Below the pieces are notes generated by a model. It worked only from the letters and a program-made list of their open reading frames with translations. It was not told the DNA's origin and did not search any database. DNA of 6,344 nt from Wocania_A sp964021735. GTDB taxonomy: Bacteria; Bacteroidota; Bacteroidia; Flavobacteriales; Flavobacteriaceae. Positions 5,378-6,344 of the stretch are shown in pieces. Location of the stretch: NCBI RefSeq assembly GCF_964021735.1, contig NZ_CAXIBN010000181.1, positions 1 to 6,344 of the forward strand, in the 5' to 3' direction. The position numbers were made by a program, and so were the translations under genes. Each line of letters begins with the position of its first letter. Position 1 is the first letter of the stretch.

Positions 5378-6344
5378 CTAATATTCGTTGTATGTTTCTG
5401 CTCCAATATTAAATGTTAACGAAAAACGTAACGTATTTTCTAACGGGCTTTGCACTTTTGAAGCCGAGAACAAATACGATAAATCTATATTAACAACATT
5501 GTATTTGAATCCTGCACCAAGTGCTAAAAATTTTCTCGCTCCTTTTTCTTCACTTTCATTAAAATAACCGGCTCTAAAAGCAAATGAGTCTTGATATAAA
5601 TATTCTGCACCTAACGACCATGTGAATTCTTTTAGCTCTTCGCTGAATCCACCCGGAGCGTCGCCAAATGAACTAAACATTCCTGATAAAAAGTTTACAT
5701 CCTCTGTGTTTTCACCTATAAGAACATTAGTTCTCGTTCTAGATCCTAATTCATCAACACCTTCTTCATAAGTGCCATTACCATTATTATCTGTAAAATT
5801 ATATTCATCTCCTCGCATTGGTGGCGTTGGCACTAATAGTTTTCCAACTTCAGCTGTTACAGCTATTTTATTATAATCATCAAATATAAAATCGAAACCT
5901 GTACCTAAGCGTAACATAGTTGGTTGAAAGTTTTCTTGTCCGCCTTCATCGTATTTAAATTTTGGTCCAATATTTTGAATAGCGAATCCCATTCTCCAAC
6001 GTCCATTAAAATCGTTATAAGCTTCTTCTTCACTTTGATAAAACCCAGAAATATCTACGCCAAAAGTATTTGCAGCTTCAGTATCGTTATTTCCAGTATC
6101 CAATTTTAAATCTGAGCGTAAATAACGCATTGCCACAGACATTGCGAACTGCTCACTTAATCGTAAAGCATAAGAAACATCAATAGTTAACTCATTAGGC
6201 TTTTGCACAAGAGCTTCGGAAATTTCATTTTCTCTAAATTCAATGTCTCCTAAGGAAAAATATCTAAAACTTGCAGCAAATGCACTTTTTTCATCTAATC
6301 GATTAAAATAGGTTACGTTTCCTAAAAAAATATCGTTTACCAAT
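5378..6344 (-). CDS. porV: Type IX secretion system outer membrane protein PorV, C-terminal part
   Basis: The last 321 codons of PorV, open to the window edge; the N-terminus lies off the right side. The first in-frame codon at 6343 is TTG, read here as an internal Leu (LVNDIFLGNV), not a start. PorV (LptO in Porphyromonas) is an outer-membrane beta-barrel that carries T9SS cargo from the translocon to the PorU sortase. The evidence is recognition of family-typical stretches: NRLDEKSAFAASFRYFSLGDIEF (about fragment residues 14-36), GDAPGGFSEELKEFTWSLGAEY (227-248) and a C-terminus LENTLRFSLTFNIG (301-314). Alternating polar/hydrophobic strands and aromatic ends fit a FadL-like barrel. An Asp/Asn/Gly-rich loop at 185-198 resembles a calcium-binding loop. 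The stop codon is TAG, followed by a strong terminator. Flavobacterial genomes usually have porU just upstream of porV, so that gene is expected beyond the window. Confidence 0.93.
   Translation of the reverse strand, partial: LVNDIFLGNVTYFNRLDEKSAFAASFRYFSLGDIEFRENEISEALVQKPNELTIDVSYALRLSEQFAMSVAMRYLRSDLKLDTGNNDTEAANTFGVDISGFYQSEEEAYNDFNGRWRMGFAIQNIGPKFKYDEGGQENFQPTMLRLGTGFDFIFDDYNKIAVTAEVGKLLVPTPPMRGDEYNFTDNNGNGTYEEGVDELGSRTRTNVLIGENTEDVNFLSGMFSSFGDAPGGFSEELKEFTWSLGAEYLYQDSFAFRAGYFNESEEKGARKFLALGAGFKYNVVNIDLSYLFSASKVQSPLENTLRFSLTFNIGAETYNEY

Noticed and set aside
5924..6109. Plus-strand frame of 61 codons
   Set aside because: Antisense to porV, with no supporting motif or start signal.
6341..6343. 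TTG as a possible start codon for the PorV reading frame
   Set aside because: The residues that follow (VNDIFLGNVTYFN) are interior PorV sequence without a signal peptide. The gene simply continues past the window edge.

Overview
The window looks like a chromosomal housekeeping segment from a member of the Bacteroidota, most likely a flavobacterium. The evidence is AT-rich DNA, start codons without Shine-Dalgarno sequences, a Bacteroidota-type -7 promoter element (TACTTTTG) before pdhA, and a PorV gene, which belongs to the type IX secretion system (T9SS) found only in that phylum. Every gene is on the minus strand, so transcription runs from high to low coordinates.

In transcription order: (1) 5378-6344 holds the C-terminal part of PorV, an outer-membrane T9SS protein, cut by the right edge and followed by a strong intrinsic terminator (5325-5354). 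(2) 4803-5285 is cytidine deaminase (cdd). (3) 3715-4713 and 2050-3711 are the E1-alpha and E2 subunits of the pyruvate dehydrogenase complex, 3 bp apart and clearly one operon. E2 carries two nearly identical lipoyl domains. E1-beta and E3 are not in the window. (4) 1844-2049 is the only sizeable gap. It contains a GC-rich imperfect palindrome right after the E2 stop codon and then a good hairpin terminator. (5) 833-1843 is an M28-family zinc peptidase lipoprotein, 160-840 a short-chain dehydrogenase overlapping it by 8 bp, and 1-156 the first 52 codons of a HAD-family hydrolase starting 3 bp after the dehydrogenase. These three form a second tight operon.

Functionally, the PDH genes feed acetyl-CoA into central metabolism, cdd salvages pyrimidine nucleosides, and PorV serves protein secretion. 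The porV-cdd-pdhA-pdhC layout looks like chromosomal neighbourhood rather than one shared pathway. I see no mobile element, CRISPR array, RNA gene, phage gene or defence system, and no convincing novel system. The points most worth a second look are the palindromic repeat, the duplicated lipoyl domain, the Asp-to-Glu change at a predicted zinc ligand in the peptidase, a calcium-loop-like motif in PorV, and -7-like boxes at the same distance (28 nt) from three start codons.
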